Below are positions 46,106 through 58,514 of a stretch of 64,000 nt of DNA, piece by piece. Position 1 is the stretch's first letter; every line of letters starts with the position of its first letter. Below the pieces are notes generated by a model. It had not been told where the DNA came from, did no database searches, and saw only the letters and a program-made list of their open reading frames with translations. This DNA is from Microstegium vimineum (lineage: Eukaryota > Streptophyta > Magnoliopsida > Poales > Poaceae): NCBI GenBank assembly GCA_022036555.1, contig CM039137.1, forward strand, positions 24,731,862 through 24,795,861, given 5' to 3'. Made by a program: the position numbers and the translations under genes.

Positions 46106-47239
46106 GGGGGCCGCCTTTCCCTGCACCTCAGATGTTGAGCTCTTTACTCCGGGCAATTGCACGATTATTATTTCTAACACTCTCGGCAGACGAGACCGCG
46201 GTGTTCTTGGCTCCTCCGAGGGTCCGAGGAGTGTGACAGGAGACGCAGATTTATTCAACAGCTCAGTGTTTGCGGTAACCGCATGCAGGCCGGTCTCCAC
46301 GACTCCACGTCTATTTTCGGAGCAGGCAGTTACGTACGGACGCATGGTTGAGAAAATGTGTGTGGTTGTTACTTTCATGCACTAGTTATTACTGAAAATA
46401 AAACTTAAGTTACTTAATTAACTGCTAAAAGTGTGCTCTCCTCTAGTGCTGCTGGCGAGCTTTTACCGTGTGGGCAATTTGGTCCTCCAGTGTCTGAATT
46501 TCTTGTGTGTCAGTCATCGTTCTTATGAACTGGTTCCATGTTTTCCCCGACAAAGTGGTGGCTAGCATCTCTGTATTTGTGACTGTTTTAGGGCTTATTG
46601 GATGAAAGCTATGTAATATCAAACTCTTGGCTTTGATTACAGGTCGTTTTTATGCCAGTGCAGTAGTGTACAGAAAACCATTGGTATCCGACTATCCGGC
46701 TTTCAATCAACGCCTTCAACGCATCTGCAGTTACATATATATCGATTTAGAACTGCGATTGATCCTTCGGCACAACTTTCACACAATTAGAACTTTTAAT
46801 ATATTGTCCTAATCTTGTGAAAGTAATGCTGTTGAATATGAGAAAGGCATTATCCGCTCTGCTCCGCTCCGTTTTCATTCCTGGATATACTTGTATCAAT
46901 TAAGGACTGCAATTGATCCCTCAGCTCAACTTTCTATTAATATAATACACCTAGGCAGGATTTACAGGCTTGTGGGTTCCATCCATATTATAAGTTTTAT
47001 ATATAGAAAAATTAGTGCTCTCAATAAACATTTACAGAATGGTAAGTGCAGCACCAAAGAAGAAACTAAGAATTCCAAGACATAACAATGCAACACAAAG
47101 CTCTTGCATTCGCATGGAACTGAGTAGAAGCGCCACAATGTCTCACATCCAATGAATATCTTCAGATCTAGAACTAACAAGCCCAGCAAAATCTGTTAGT
47201 TAAAAAAGAGTGGGTATCAACTATCAAAGACCTGCAATT
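46106..47239. other. Intergenic DNA
   Basis: No gene is recognised. A diverged internal duplication (gaactgcgattgatcc at 46750 and ggactgcaattgatcc at 46903) is visible. Confidence 0.4.
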
Positions 47240-47830
47240 ATCTCATACTCAGCCTTTTGGCATGAATCGTTGGCTAAATGGTCAGGCACCCATGGAGATT
47301 GCACGTATTTGCTACAAAAAGGATTACATTATGTAGCAAAGAGGTGCAATCTAGTGTGCCATTGTTGTGAACCTCCGCTGGTGCTGCCTCTTTGCTACAA
47401 AAAGGATTCCATCAGAATGCTTGGATGAGATGTCTGAAGCAGATGTCCAACTCAACGATTGGGAGGATGAAATCTCTTGGCGTTTCAACACGGATGGAAA
47501 TTACAAGGCGAAGTCAGCATAGAAGTTCAGTTCATTGGAGCTCTAAAGAAGCAGCACTGATCTTCATTATGGAAATCAAAAGTACAGTGTAGTGCAAATT
47601 CTTCCTATGACTATTGTTACAGAACAAGATCCTAACTGTAGATCGTATTATCAAGCGCGGAGGACGGGCTGACCTTATTGCACATTATGCCATACCACTG
47701 ATGTAACATGTCTACACCTATGTGCCGGTTGCTCTTTTTCAAAGATGGTGTGAAGTTGCAAGGCTGATTTTTGAACAAAATATACTTGCACAGAGCCCGG
47801 ATTGTGACAGTCCCAAACAAAAGTGGAAGG
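47240..47830 (+). pseudogene. Decayed LINE fragment (zinc-binding region after reverse transcriptase)
   Basis: In shifting frames the stretch reads FWHES then WLNGQAPMEIA (about 47262-47306), then SWRFNTDGNYKAKSA (about 47474-47518) and VQFIGAL. It ends with NKIL/TVDRIIKRGGRADL-like and LHLCAGCSFSK-like sequence. This order matches the 'zf-RVT' region at the C-terminus of plant L1-type LINE open frames. At least two frameshifts and several stops make it a relic. The upstream reverse transcriptase is absent. Confidence 0.6.
47354..47393. repeat. Short dispersed repeat, copy 1
   Basis: ctagtgtgccattgttgtga and the following bases recur about 1 kb downstream at 48370-48406. Confidence 0.75.
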
Positions 47831-48369
47831 CAAGGACAGAAAATTAATTACCAGTTGTCCTAAAATCATAGATTTGAGGCGACAGATGACTAATATCATC
47901 CATCCGATCAGGAATGAACGATGCATATACCTTTTTCGTTTTCTCCTCCAGCTTTCAACTTCTCACACGGTATTAACGTGTCTCGCCTGCACTCTACTGT
48001 ATTTTCTGTGTATATCAATATATCTTCCATCAGTGTACACAAATATAAACCACTGCTAAAGTTCTAATCGAAAAAGTTACATCATAATAACTAATACAGT
48101 AGAGTATATAGAGCTGTGACTATCTAGGGTCCATGCCAGGAGAGATTCATATTTTTAGATAATGGAATTTCATGAAGATATACGCAGCCAAAATGATAAA
48201 AAAAAAACACCTAGACTCACGTCACGTCTCAACAAAGAGGAGAACACACAAGTAAAAAAACAAAAAACAAAAAAAGAACTACGACTCCGATACATCCTTT
48301 CTTCCCGACATCCTCTCCTCATACTGTCAAATTCAATGAGTGCAAGTCGTCAAGTCGCCGCTACCCCTA

Positions 48370-48406
48370 GTGTGCCATTGTTGTGAACCTTTGCTGGTGC
48401 TATCTT
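48370..48406. repeat. Short dispersed repeat, copy 2
   Basis: Matches 47354-47393 (gtgtgccattgttgtgaacc then ctggtgct) with two or three mismatches. The pair brackets most of the LINE relic and could mark a filled break or an old duplication. Confidence 0.7.
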
Positions 48407-50656
48407 CATCCCTTGTCATCCAATCATCAAAACTAGTTGATTAAACACGAGCCAATTCACTTCTGCATTACCGGACTCCAAGAGCTCCGTCATCATTGGG
48501 AGCATGGACATCGCCTTTGCTAGGGTCCTATGTCGCCACCATGGAGGATATCCTCTTCCATCCAAACTCCTAGGCCTCCGCGAGATTAATATATTTTCAA
48601 AATGAACACATTTAAATTTATAAATATAGTCTATAAAAATTAAGAATTATTTTGTTTTTTGTCAGCGAGATTCTTTTTTTGGGCGGCCGAGGGAGTGCAT
48701 AAAACCAAATCTAGAGAAGAAAACGAAGAATTCCAAAATAGACTGTACCAAGGGAACAACAAAGTTGTGAGTAAAGGCGCGCGTTTACATTCTCCATCGC
48801 GGCACCAGAGATCGCACACTCATCAATCATTAGCTACCACTAGTCCATCAACCTGTGCTCCCGCACAGGTTAAATTGAGGTAGCCAATAAAAAACCCTAT
48901 TTAATATAGATTAATTAATATAATAAAAGTTTCTATGTATACCTAATTTTTATTTGAATTGAACATGTGTATAGATTTTTAGCATTGACATGTCGGAGGG
49001 ATCATCATGGCACAACTGATGATGAACCATAAGTTTGATTCCAATGATTGGCGTTTTTTCCTTTCTCTTGTGTCTAGTATGGCTAACTCTATGCAATATG
49101 GCTGGACATGTTGGATGACCCTCTTTAGGAAATGAATTGTGGGGATAACAACATTAAAATCTTAGTTCATCTATGGACCTGCAAATAAAAGTTAATAACA
49201 TGGTTGAGTCTTGAATGTTGACATCCGTGCCTTTAATTGTTTCCATAAATTGTAGTCTTTCTTTGATTTATTTGATGAAAAATTTTAGGTTAAGTGGAAG
49301 TCTATGTTATAGATGTTTGGTTTGCCTTTTGTTAGTTTCTGATCTTTTGCTTGTGAATGGTTATCAACCACGTAATTAAGTCACTGCTCTGATCTCCTTG
49401 GCATATCGTTGTTACTTCTTTCAAATTATTTGATTTGTATTTATTGCGCTCTTGAAAATGAGGTGGTAACATGATTATGTTTCCATCTTCTTTAGAGGTC
49501 GTGCCACTTCTTTCATAATCATTTTGTTAATATAGATTACTTCTTAGGTTGGCATGATGCTCTACGATTTAGTTTTGTGCAATGTATGATCAATAAATGC
49601 ATGATGCAAGAATAATAGGATTGATATATTAATCGAAGTAGTATTAATGAAAGCCTTGCATGCAAAGGAAAGGAGGAGTATTGGTAGATTACCTTGTTGA
49701 TCTTGGCGACATCATTGTAGTTTCTTATTTTGAAGGTGATGTGTGACGACATTGTGCGTTGATGTGTCATTCAAGCTCTGTTGGTGTTTGCTTGTAGACA
49801 GTATACATTACGGATTGTTTGGATCCGGTGTTCAAACTTTAGTTGGATAAATTTATAAGGACAAAAGTTTAGACCACTGAGCTCACTTGTGGAGTTTAAC
49901 GTTTTTGTTACATGCAAAAAAATTTAGACATCACTTTAGTCCTCTTGTTGGAGTCGTACCAAGAGCTAAAGTGGTCTAAAGTTTAGTTGCTGAACATTAG
50001 ACCATAGGACCCAAAGTTCCAAACAAAGATTTATTTGGATTTGATTCAACCATTGTCGGATAGATTTGGTAGCCGAGTTTTTTGACAGAATCAGTAAGAT
50101 ATATTAGTTGGTTATAGATATAGGCTGGACATTGCATCTCTCATAATAGATATATTGGGTTTTCAGATCGGTTGGCCTATATACTTTTTATTTTCTTTGA
50201 AAAACTGTAGATTCTAGGCTAAGTTGTTATCTACTATAATGACATAAAAGTCATTACAATTGCACCGTAAGAATTCAAATGTTAAAATTAATATATGAAA
50301 TTTAATTAATTGTCATGTAATACTATTATTTTATAAATTAGATCACCAGTATCGACATAGCATAATATTTAGTTAATATATAGTAAACAAATTTAAATAA
50401 CAATGGTTAAAAATTTATTTGTCATAATAACTTATATTAGTATTTGCATGTAATTTAGTGTGTGTTTATTTATTTATTTATTTTAAAATAGACTACCTGT
50501 ACTCATAGAACATAATGTTTTAGTTAAACTATAATAAAATTATTTCAAATAATAGTGAATATCAATTTACTTGTCATAATATAGTCTTTGCATGTAGATT
50601 TATAGATAATTTTATTTGTTTTTTTGTAATAGAGAAGGTGGGTAATTTAGATATAA
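48407..50656. other. AT-rich intergenic DNA up to the assembly gap
   Basis: No gene, RNA or clear transposon end is recognised. The last 500 bases contain ttatttatttattta runs and repeated 'agttaa..tatagtaaa' words (50370 and 50525), hinting at a diverged internal duplication of about 160 bp. Confidence 0.45.
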
Positions 50657-50756
50657 NNNNNNNNNNNNNNNNNNNNNNNNNNNNNNNNNNNNNNNNNNNN
50701 NNNNNNNNNNNNNNNNNNNNNNNNNNNNNNNNNNNNNNNNNNNNNNNNNNNNNNNN
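50657..50756. other. Assembly gap (100 N)
   Basis: Exactly 100 unknown bases, the usual placeholder for a scaffold gap of unknown size. It coincides with the left end of copy B. Confidence 0.98.
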
Positions 50757-52692
50757 TCCCCTGAATGAAAGGCTGGACAGAAACCTGCTTTAAAACAAGC
50801 TCCCCCTACCCACCATTAACCACTACTTACAAAATCATCGCAGAATAAAAGAAATGGTTGGTACTATTAGGGGGGAAGAAAAGGACATAATCTGTGCCAA
50901 AGGCTTCTTTTTGCATAGAGAAAAGTCTGCACTTTGAGGATCAGGCGTTGCAAAAGCAAAATTATTTGTTATGACAGCTGATAGCACGGAGAAAAAAGTC
51001 GTCGCTTTCAAGTGTTGATACTCCTGCTCCCGTTACGTTTGGTTTACGAGCTTTTGCGTGTGTTTTGTCAGAGGGTTAAGTCCGTAATTAGTCTGATAAA
51101 CCCCTAGGTGCAGATCGATGCCAGGGCATTAACCTGTCTGGGACAGACAGGGAGGGTGAAATAAGCAAACAGTACATTGTGCCCTTCAAGTCGCAATGGA
51201 CCTATTGCCAGGAAAAGCATCACTGAACTGCAAAGTCCGAGCAAAAGCTTTGCTTTTTTTTAGCAAGTTGTCAACCGCATACCTGAACTTTGAAAATTGG
51301 TCGAGCCAGCCAGCGCCCACCGGTCTGCGCTCTGATGAATCTCTGACGACGGGTTGAGCACAAAAAGTTCAGTCGTAGTTTTCCACTGTCAGTCGCGATG
51401 CAAAGGCTGCTGTTTCTACCGTGTCCGTTTTACAGTTCTCACACGCACGCAAAGCAACCGGCGTGAGTCCGTGACTGTATGACTCCGCGCGCGGTAACAA
51501 GTCAACGGCTGTGGATCGTATTCGAATCCGAGTAGCTGATCACCACGCATACAAACAGACAAGCAGGCACGACCAGAGATCGTGGGTTACGCCTACGCGC
51601 CCTGAGGCTGTGATGGAAGCAGAGCAGAGCAGGCTCAGGAGGAAGCAGGTCCCGGGCCAGAGACAGGGACGCGAAATCTAACTCGTGATTTATCCATCCA
51701 CCACCCGCGGTGCCCGAGACCCAGTCCCCTGAACTCGTGCCGGAAAGGAGGCCGGATTGAATTGAATGCCGGTAGCGCTAGCGCCGCCCCCACTGCGCAC
51801 CGCCGCCGGCCCGGCTCATGCCGATCCGCGGCGCATGTGCCGGCACCCAGCAGAATCAGCGCAGACGGTGACGCACGTACGCCCTGATCAACTTGCCATG
51901 TTACCCCCGGCCGGTCCCCGGTAGCAGGTGGAAATGGAATTCTCGCGTGCCCCGGAGTCGCCGTCTCCACACAGTTCAGTCGGCGCGGCTTATCCGAACG
52001 GCGGGTATACATGCATACCATGATACCACTACGCGCAGCGCAGCCGCAGGTCGGCAGCCGCACGCCCCGCATGTGCGTAGGCTCCCACCGAGCCAATGGG
52101 ATTGCGCCGCCGCGCGTATTCGTCTATCCGGTGTCCGCCGCGGCGCCCACCGCTGGATCATCGATTTGGTTCGTGTGGTGCTCGCGGCAACGTGCATGAC
52201 TTTTCCTAGATCCGTCAAGGCTCGGCATTCGGCAATAAGGCTTGGTGTGTGTGACCACAGATGCAGATAGACATGTTGGTGCTGCAGCCTCTGCTGCTCG
52301 CCTCGCTACATTTACATGCATGAGACTGAGAGCCTGCCGAACGTGTAAGTTGCAACCACCACCATATCTACCCACCTCGGCTGCATTTGCACACAAGTGC
52401 ACGCGCTGAAAAGGAGGAGGTTCTCATTTTTGGATGGGCTAAATATGTTAAAGACCAAATTCTTAGCCTGAGGAAATATCAATTGAACGATGGTACAGTT
52501 GAAATTTCAGTCCCAGTCTCTCTCTTCGACAATAGTGTTAGCATTAAACAACAGCATTCGCCAAATGCTTTCGCTTTTTATTGAATGATGACTCTCTTCG
52601 GAGGGGTTTTAGTGAGTGGCAAACTTGTAGAATGGCTCAATCTAGTTGTGAGAATTGTGAATCTATAGTTAAAATGTGAATTGAACGATGGT

Positions 52693-55600
52693 CAGGGTTA
52701 CCGACCGGTAACCGACCAACCGCCGCCGAGCGGTTCGGTTTGGTGACCGGTTTGAATTCAAATTTCAAATTTGAATTTCTAAAAAAAAAATTCTGAAAAA
52801 ATTCCTAAAAATAGTTCACGATTTATAGAGTCCAATGGTGTAAAATTTTTTCAAATTGGAGTTCGTTTGCTATTTTTTGGGACGTGTCTAAGTTTGAAAA
52901 GAAAAAGAAAAAAGAAAAAAAACGACCGGCCCGTTAAGGGCCCATGCGGCCCATTGCCTCTTGCCGCCTCCTATAAGGGAGCTGTCGGGGGGGGGGGGGG
53001 GAGGGGGATCCCGGCCGCTCCCCAAACCCTATCCGCCCCTTACACACCCGCCCCGGCGCCGCCTGCGACCGCCGCCGAGCCTCGGTAACCGCTCGGTCGG
53101 GTCGGTTACCGAGTGCGTTTGGTCGGTTACCGACCGCGCGCCACCGACTCACCCCCCCGGCGGTTACCGACCGGACGGCGTCGGTTACCGACCGAGAGTT
53201 CGGTAACCGCTCGGTTGGCTCGGTGAGTTTTTTTTTGTTTTTTTTTCATTTCTTTGTATTTGTAGTTGCTTTAGTTGTAGGATTTAGTTCTAAGATGTAG
53301 GATTGATGGAGTATATGATGTAGAAAATATTTATTGTAGGATTTAAGTAGGATTTGACTTAGGATGTATCTAAGAGTTAGGTTTATTTGGTTTATGATTT
53401 AGGATTTGCGGTTGGATTTGCTTTAGGATGTATGTAGGATTTAGGATTTTATTGATATAGGATTTAGGATTTAGTACGGGTCAATATTGACATATGATGT
53501 AATTCCCATGAAATATGTTAAGATAAATAAAAGGTGCATCCTTGAAAACTATTTTTTATAATAAATATAGTACTCGCTCCGTCCTAAAGATGATATTATT
53601 CTTAAATAGTGCTGAATCAAATAATCTTAAATTTAGCTGAATTTATATACAAAGATTTTAGTATTTATTATAGTAAATAAGTACCATTAGATTCTTTATA
53701 AAATATATTTGTTGTATTGCATTTATTTAGAGTTAAAAATATAGATACATAAATTTAGTCAACAATTACAAACTATAAGATGGGTATGTTGGGTACTCCT
53801 GACTCAACTTTAGTCACTTCAATTGCATGTGTTCACTTCAATTGCATGTAGGATTTAGGTGTATGTTAGGATTTAGGTTTATTTGCGGTATGATTTGATG
53901 CATGTGTTCGATTTGTTTGTGTTGTCCATTTGTGCAGGAAGATGCCAAGAGACCGCAGAGACGTGGTATGGGAGCATGGTGAGAATCTTGCTCCCGGTTG
54001 GATATGCAACTACTGTCGTACACAAAAAGGCGGGGTGGTGCTTCCCAATTGAAGCAGCATTTGGCTGCGCGCGGGACAGAGGTGATCCACTGCAGCAAGG
54101 TGTCCAGAGACGTCCGGGAGTACTTTCAGCAGGATCTCGACAGAACTAGGCAGGCAACTAGTGACCGCTCTCGGCAGAGGGTTGCACGAGAGGCTGCTGC
54201 AGCGGAGGGCAACCACCCCCTTGACGATGACGAGTACGAGGCTTAGTTGCAGGCAGCCATGAATCAGTCCAGAGCAGAATATGAGTACCAGGAGGGGGTG
54301 CAGCGGAGAGGAGGCGCTTACGAGCGTGGAGGTGGCAGTGGTAGTGGTACTGTTTCGCAGGGGGGCAATCCTTTGCAAAGGATGTTTCGGAGGTCTGGTT
54401 CACAGAGGCAGACCCCTGCGGTGGTGGAGGACTACAACTTGGCAGCCGGTACGAGGGGTGGATTGAAGCAAACAAGGATTGATACAGGGTCATGGACGCA
54501 GAGGGGAAGGACCGCGAAGGACGCAATTGGGAAAGCTTGGGGAAAGTTTTTCCATACTGCAGGAATCCCCGGAAGACAGGCGGACAATCCGTACTTTGTT
54601 AGTGCGGTCAGGGAGACGCAGAAGTGGGGTAAGTACATATACTTGGAGACTTCAATTCATTACGTATATTTCTCTATTCTCATGATTCGCTTACGATTGC
54701 AGGTGAAGGCATCGCGTCACCCAGTGGAAAGGATATAGACGGGAAGTACCTCGATCATAACGAGAAGGACCGACAGATCCGGTACGCAAAGTTTAGGGAG
54801 GAGTGGCCCTTGTTTGGGGTCACGTTGATGTGTGATTTGTGGACGGGCCCGACAAGAATGAATGCCATCAATTTTTTGATCTATTGCAATGGCGTTATGT
54901 GGTTCCACAAGTCAGTTGATGCGACGGGCAGGAGCCAAGATTCATCTTATTTGTTGGGGGTACGTCCAAAATATTATGCCAGTTCACATGCACTATGTTT
55001 TCTCGGTTCCACTAAATGTTGTGCCTACTTGTGCAGCTGATTCACAAGGTGGTTGAGGAGATAGGTGCTGAGCATGTCGTGCATATCGTCATGGACAACG
55101 GCGTCAACTTCAAGAGAGCATGCCATAGATTGAACGAGGAGTACAAGCATATTGTTTGGACACCTTGCCTTGCACACACCATCAACTTGATGCTGAAGGA
55201 CATTGGTCAAAGGTCGGAGCATGCAGGTATGATCTCCGTATGCAAGCGCATTTCAGCTTGGCTGCACAACCATGGCCAGTTGAATGCAATGATGAGGGAA
55301 GCCATTGGTGGTGAGTTGGTCAAATGGAATGCCACTAGGTTTGGGACCAACTACATGTTCATGGAGAGCTTCCATCGGAAGCGTGATCGTTTTATGTAGT
55401 GGATGGGATCTTCCGAGTTCTTGCATAGCAGGAGGGGGAAATCTAAGGAAGGTCATTATGCTCACGCAAGGTTGTCTAGTATACAGTGGTGGGAAACACT
55501 CAAATACATCATCGATTCAGTGGCACCAATTTACAGATTCCTTCGGTTTGCTGATCAGGATAGGCGACCTAACCTGTGTGAGGTAGTGTACAACTTCCAA

Positions 55601-57767
55601 GAGTGCAAAAGGGAGATGGATGCCTTCTTTGGAACAAATGTCTCAACATGGCATGAGTACAAGGCTATCATGGATGGCAGGATTGCGGACGTGTACTATG
55701 GCACACATGTGGGCCCAGGTGCGATCAAAACCATTGTTAAAATCCATGTCTCTACATATTGAGTATTTACCATTTGCTAATTTGTCGTGCATCGTATGTT
55801 GCAGCTGTTGTCCTCAACCCAAGGCTTGTATACCGTTACAATCCAACTCCGCAAATGTTTGCTGGCCTCAAGGAAGCATTTGGGAAAATGATGGATGTGC
55901 ACTCCGCTGTCTTGGCATTACTGGAGGCAGAATCATTCCGCCTACACCTTGGGGAGTTTGGCACTGAGCTGGCCATTAAAATGACCACGGACCCCAAGAC
56001 AACCCCATGTAAGAGTACTTTTGAACTCATTTTTTTGTCTTTTTGAGCGCAAATCTAACATAATGGGTTCCACTTGCAGCTCAATGGTGGATGCTGTTCG
56101 GCAGGAGCACTCCAAATCTGCAAAAACTTGCGCTGAGCCTTGTTGCACAGTGTGTATCCTCCAGTGGATGCGAGCGCAACTGGAGTACATTTACCTTGGT
56201 GCACACGAAGGTTCGGAATCGCTTGTCCCACAAAAAACTGAACAAGCTAGTGTATGTGAACTACAACCTTCGGCTGCGACTCGCGGATGCCTTCAGACCA
56301 CCTAGGCGTGAGGAAGAAGACCTCATTGACCAATTCACGCAGATATCCTTTTACGAAAGGGATAATCCGGTTCGAGACTGGATGGAGTATGGCAGATCCA
56401 ACCAGGCTCCAGTTCTCGACGAAGAGGATGAAGAAACAGACATCCCTCTTCTGTCCCATATCGTGAGGTACGTTGATGTACTTTGTTAGCCACTAACGAA
56501 CCATACTTTTAATAATATGATTCATTCTTTGTGATGACAGAGACCAAGTGGACCCCGACGATCTTGGGCCCATCAGTGATTGGGCCCGTAGACATGTGGG
56601 TGACACGCATCTTGGCAAAAGAAAATACCAGACGGGACCTAGCCAGAAACAAAAGGGGAAGCGAGTGCAATAACCTGTCACCAGCGATGAGGAAAGTCCA
56701 CGGTACCAGGAGTCCGATCACAGCAGCTCAGCAAATGACAATGGAGACGGTCATAGTGGTGACGATGACCCTGGAGCTGCTGTTGTTGTTGTTGGTGGTG
56801 GTGGTGGTGGGGCTGAGGGTTCTGCAGATGGTGCTGGTGGTAGTGGTGCTGGTGATGCTGATGGACTTCGTTTCACAGGTATCGGTTGTTACAGACATTT
56901 CTTTTAATGTCTATGACTATTCACTAGTACTAATTATGGTCGGCTGCAGGCGAGACAGACTTCACACATGCTACTCAGGACCGCGACCATGGGCAGCCGG
57001 AATCGCAGAGGAGAGCTTACGACCCGACGGACTGCTACGACACGCCACAGTACTCCTCTTCCTCGTACAGTGATACATCGTACGGTCGTGGTTATACCTA
57101 CCCCGTTTCTGATATCAGCACGCAACCGGCCACTAGATGGGTCTACGAATGGCAAGACCTGGATTTCTACAACATGTTAGTGCAGGAATGAGAGACCACA
57201 GTTCATTGAACGGGCCAATCATGGATAGAGTAGAAGGCCGGGCTACAGTCGCGCGGTATCGCTCTAATGTCCACCGCGGAGTATGAGGAGGGGTGCCGAA
57301 ACGGGATCTTCCCTTATATTCAACGCCAGTGACCATGATGTTCGCATGTCTACGACACAAGGTATTTCCATGGACGATTTGTTGTTGTTGCAACGGTGAA
57401 CTACGTTATTTCCGTCGTGAATTTGTGGCTAGTGCATCACTATGATATTATTGTGGGGTTGGTCATTTGTATCACACTATTTTCCATGAATTGTGTGTTC
57501 TATTTACATCATTATGCACAAAGGTCGTGCAAAAAAATTGATTTTTTCAAGAAAAAAAAAGTCACCCGGCGGCTTGGACCGGTTAACGTTCAAACTGGTC
57601 AGTAACCGGCCCTAACCGACCGGTTACCGGTCCAAAACCGATTGAACTGCGGGTTTGAATTCAAAATCCAAACCGTTCGGTTTGGACCGGTAACCGGTCA
57701 AACCGGCCGGTAACCGCCCAACCGCTCCCCGACGGTTACCGGTTTCGAAACGGTAAGGTAAACCCTG
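52693..57767 (+). mobile_element. hAT DNA transposon with broken transposase gene
   Basis: About 5.08 kb. The ends are cagggttaccgaccgg and, at the right, ggtaaggtaaaccctg, inverted over the first bases (CAGGGTT(T)ACC). The 8-bp target duplication is acgatggt (52685-52692) and acggtggt (57768-57775), one mismatch. hAT elements make 8-bp duplications. Subterminal regions carry many ggttaccg/cggtaacc words (52697-52760, 53080-53225 and 57570-57760), likely transposase-binding sites. Copy A has no insertion and reads gaacggtggtgaat at the site. A G14 tract lies at 52988-53001. Confidence 0.88.
53942..57191 (+). pseudogene. hAT transposase
   Basis: Seven exons with good splice sites: 53942-54628, 54703-54959, 55037-55718, 55805-56008, 56080-56467, 56541-56878, 56950-57191. 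Order: BED-type zinc finger (WICNYC...KQHLAARG), a Gln/Gly/Arg-rich linker, the DUF659-type/RNase H-like catalytic region (GVTLMCDLWTGPTRMNAINF, HIVMDNGVNFKRA, TPCLAHTINLML), and the hAT C-terminal dimerisation region (QWWMLFG, SSGCERNWSTF, RNRLSHKKLNKLVYV). An acidic, Gly-rich tail ends the protein. Lesions: a 1-base loss in the zinc finger near 54033; TAG at 54244-54246; TAG at 55397-55399; TAA at 56671-56673. Coding sense continues across each, so the gene was functional in the recent past. It is probably immobile unless helped in trans. Confidence 0.85.
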
Positions 57768-58514
57768 ACGGTGGTGAATACTCATATTCAATGTATAAGT
57801 TCCTTGTTAGCAATGGCGTGAGTTATAGACAAAAATCAATAAGGTTTACTGTAACCCAAACACCATATATGAGGAAAACATTATATCTATTGATACCGAG
57901 TGTTCCCCATTCTTTTTAGGCTTGTTTTTTTTAATCTTGTGTACAACTTTTGTTGTTAGTAGTAGCAATTGTCAATTCATAATGTAACGGTGGACTAGTG
58001 CTTGCTTGTATGAAAGAATCTGAAGCCAAAACTTATTTTCCTATTAATAAAAATAATACTCCCTCTTTCCCAAAATAAAATACAATTTTCACTCTTCAAT
58101 GAGTCAAACAATTTTAAGTTTGATTAAATTTATACAAAGAAGCACTGACATTTATGATAATAAATACGAACCATTAGATTAATTACAGAATTTTTTCTAT
58201 AGTAAACCTAAATACATGCATAAAACTGATATTTTTTTCCTGTGAACTTGATCAAATCTAGAAAACTTTGACTTGTTTAAAACTTGGAATAGCAATTTTT
58301 TTTGGTAAATCATTAAGGCAGGCAACAATGATTACTGTGCTGGCTGATCGCCTTTAGGCCTTATTCAGACCTCCGGGCTCGGCCTATGACATCTGCAGCC
58401 CGTATTCAACCTGGCCAGCATCTGTCAAACAGCCCAGTAACAGTCCCGGCCCACAAGGCGACAAGCTGCCCTCCCTTCGCAGGACCGTCCCACTCCGCCC
58501 TTGGAACCAAACTA
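57768..58514. other. PIG-S copy B upstream region
   Basis: It matches copy A 38704-39200 and 39890-40300 and includes a tactccctctttcc block. No gene. The last 9 bases are the Mutator-like target duplication. Confidence 0.5.

Noticed and set aside
56531..57073. Separate 180-codon frame near the hAT 3' end
   Set aside because: It is an out-of-frame reading across exon 6 of the transposase; the correct frame continues the acidic, Gly-rich tail.
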